Source: Phycisphaerae bacterium
GTDB lineage: Bacteria; Planctomycetota; Phycisphaerae; UBA1845; PWPN01
Assembly (NCBI GenBank): GCA_018003015.1
Contig: JAGNEZ010000025.1
Span: 1-64,000 of the forward strand
DNA: 64,000 bases
Direction: 5' to 3'
Numbering within the stretch: position 1 is the first letter of the stretch; each line of letters begins with the position of its first letter. Of the stretch, positions 63,401-64,000 are shown piece by piece. The notes beneath the pieces are model-generated. The model did not search any database and was not told the origin of the DNA. It was given only the letters and a program-made list of their open reading frames with translations. The position numbers and the translations under genes are program-made.

Positions 63401-63643
63401 CATGTGGACTCCAGCCTCGGAGGCACGGCGACCTTCACCACCTATGGCTTCATCCCTCCAGGGGATTTTGACCAGGACGGCGATGTGGACGGCACGGATC
63501 TGGCCATCTTCAGAGACTGCGTCACCGGCCCGGCGCTCGGCCCGGCCATCTCCGGATGCCGCTCAGCGGATTTCGATGACGACCACGACGTGGATCAGGA
63601 TGACTTCGGCGCCTTCCAGCGAACCTCCACCGGCTCGAAGTGA
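60473..63643 (+). CDS. exported PEP synthase-like protein (phosphohistidine domain then ATP-grasp) with dockerin
   Basis: A 1056-residue protein with a signal peptide (MVALVLIPAMLPAVRAAAE). Residues about 235-310 are a PEP-utiliser mobile domain with the phosphorylatable His272 in APATPSSHVAILANTYGIPFV. Residues about 365-700 are a PPDK_N/ATP-grasp domain: GGKAANFG (Lys372), FRSSTNIEDSAQFTG (Arg481, Glu487) and the KQVREL end (Gln690, Arg692). The PEP/pyruvate TIM barrel is absent, and the His domain precedes ATP-grasp, the opposite of PEP synthase. A 300-residue unassigned region and a dockerin-like pair (DFDQDGDVDGTDL, DFDDDHDVDQDDF) follow. Function inferred: phosphotransfer to an unknown acceptor. 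AAGGAG precedes the ATG. Confidence 0.85.
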   Translation: MSRCSERLHRAEWMVALVLIPAMLPAVRAAAETVLPSTYWRNTATFPSDAFRAPASQSGDPGWIKFLVFTSDPTKVYFQDSRQYRFHYDFATALVSEYIGMSTEQFDQITLYAQGQKAILGSVILPYWTSYQPAAEQIQEYGIQLVRQNAYDPAQVVTLFNLVKSKVVAAAGVQAYYFPSYEQIASAEVHRQYLADHGVQVSSTSRWAKGNVAYARGWALGTLKRFPAADIGHAYRSGQLAPNDILLTDGIPAEVPILAGIATLAPATPSSHVAILANTYGIPFVYLALPDDADRAEQLVGRQIVLRAYGNTNDCDARLIDVQDILTPQQIEEILALKVPAPLKISPVTPFGAYSAPADGLWPADIRYFGGKAANFGLLRRSIPANSPVATALSFDLWNEFLDQTLTNGRTLQAEIDRRLAGVTYPPADMSALSATLESIREDLFKSRSATSFSPAAQNEIIAILQDPQYHFQPNRNIRFRSSTNIEDSAQFTGAGLYDSFSGCLADDLDDDELGPSRCDASEPNERGVFRAIRKVFASFYNDNAFLARLRYGLDENQVGMALLVHHSTPDEFELANGVATLVRNGSSQSQITLVTQKGAVSVTNPGDGSIPEEVHVQVYSFGSYLTLVGYSNLVPLGATVLSWETEYRNLSGLLLAAGNAFAAASGKSRFTLDFEYKKVLPDETLWVKQVRELPQASTTASITPFLIGEPAPFTLFQGEYADVFANHRLKSKWTVTTRSMWLTEAHLAAGLYANVAMEYVDSEGNVRTITGLPSDWPEASHDYPDSAVVDSWSLADMGNPRRYTLRVGDAGNLVAPSQCPLLTIRDLGLQSGFGAGVLELQADHDRPVPSWTWSGAGTTSTDHGRLIPPFEPQPGDELITRKLIGPKGVSATTQYYWPVPPGGIAAGYTAPLARFVETQIAGYTTTPIVLHGFYAQTYKPEHHNFGEHFIFEPGLEPDLSPAILQELRDRNIRLIHVDSSLGGTATFTTYGFIPPGDFDQDGDVDGTDLAIFRDCVTGPALGPAISGCRSADFDDDHDVDQDDFGAFQRTSTGSK

Positions 63644-63753
63644 ACGACTCCCGACGCGGAACAGAACAACGGAGACCACAAGCTCGGCGGCGGCCTCTCC
63701 CCAGGGATTTGCCTGCTCCTGGCCGGGTGCGGCCCGATGCCGGCCTCAGGCGA

Positions 63754-64000
63754 TCACGGCCACAAGGCCTTGAGATCGTCGGAACAGGCCGACGGGATGT
63801 TGTTGTTCCGCAGGATCTCCGGCTGGAACTTGGCCACGTCCTTGGGCTTCAGGACAATCTTCTCCTCGTTCTCGTTTTCGAACCGGAAGACGATGTACTC
63901 TTCCTTGTTGTCCTTGATGAGCTGGATCAGGTGCTTGAGGTTGCGCACCTTCTGGTCGTTGACATGGGTAAGGACCGACACCGGTGTGATGCCATAGCCC
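63754..64000 (-). CDS. C-terminal end of a PDZ-containing serine protease (DegP/HtrA-like), cut by the window edge
   Basis: The minus-strand frame reads in from the window end: GYGITPVSVLTHVNDQKV and NLKHLIQLIKDNKEEYIVF, then KPKDVAKFQPEIL and SDDLKALWP before the stop. The GYGITPVSVLTHVND segment with the NLKHL helix is the C-terminal PDZ strand/helix pattern seen in secreted trypsin-like/HtrA proteases of this phylum. The protease domain is outside the window, so the assignment is tentative. Gap 63644-63753 holds no gene. Confidence 0.7.
   Translation of the reverse strand, partial: GYGITPVSVLTHVNDQKVRNLKHLIQLIKDNKEEYIVFRFENENEEKIVLKPKDVAKFQPEILRNNNIPSACSDDLKALWP

Noticed and set aside
1-64000. 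tRNA, rRNA, CRISPR array, transposase, integrase, riboswitch and attachment sites
   Set aside because: Looked for typical signatures (TTCGA loops with acceptor stems, regular spacer-repeat arrays, DDE motifs, terminal inverted repeats) by eye and found none; a covariance-model search would be needed to exclude small RNAs.

Overview
The window is GC-rich and gene-dense. It looks like a chromosome segment of a planctomycete, most likely of the Phycisphaerae type; this is inferred from gene content, as no marker such as 16S rRNA is present. The supporting signs are very large secreted proteins ending in paired dockerin-like calcium-binding repeats, lamin-tail (LTD) and CotH modules, DUF2341/Calx-beta/LamG architectures, GH109-type and other Gfo/Idh/MocA enzymes with Tat signals, and GTG/TTG starts. 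I see no rRNA, tRNA, CRISPR array, insertion sequence or phage gene.

Layout. 0.3-3.3 kb: two diverged proteins built from three copies of one repeat, flanking a small repeat lipoprotein. 3.4-12.9 kb: housekeeping genes (sugar kinase, GNAT enzyme, short MgtE-type transporter, RmuC, PQQ-type beta-propeller protein, DUF434 protein, flavoprotein, VTT membrane protein) with one decayed oxidoreductase. 12.8-15.7 kb: a secreted DUF2341/Cys-rich/dockerin protein. 16.2-22.8 kb: methyltransferases, a compact minus-strand run (GroES-like, BtpA, S66 LD-carboxypeptidase, DUF167), thioredoxin-fold proteins and a UVR-motif protein. 22.9-34.7 kb: an amidohydrolase lacking usual metal ligands, a GH109-type enzyme, DprA, an FHA-cyclase, a secreted amidase with dockerin, a small lipoprotein and a Tat-exported oxidoreductase. 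34.9-43.6 kb: two giant glycosidases (GH2-like and GH106-like), convergent around a small conserved-looking protein. 43.8-50.4 kb: RlmN-like enzyme, LeuD, a DUF2617-like protein, a beta-propeller lipoprotein and a hybrid histidine kinase. 50.7-63.6 kb: three giant dockerin proteins, the last two of them (LTD-CotH kinase and an exported ATP-grasp/phosphohistidine protein) in tandem. The window ends inside a PDZ-type serine protease.

How the genes work together. Much of the coding capacity is for exported proteins acting on glycans, peptidoglycan or the cell surface: GH109, amidase, GH2, GH106, the N-acyl amino acid amidohydrolase and an intracellular KDG-type sugar kinase suit a polysaccharide-degrading lifestyle. 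Five proteins share the dockerin-like C-terminus, suggesting a common surface or assembly signal. The most unusual unit is the 55.1-63.6 kb pair: a secreted CotH-type kinase and, 39 bases downstream, a secreted protein with the phosphohistidine and ATP-grasp modules of PEP synthase but no PEP-binding barrel. Both keep recognisable active-site motifs and both end in dockerin repeats, which points to a possible extracytoplasmic phosphotransfer system.
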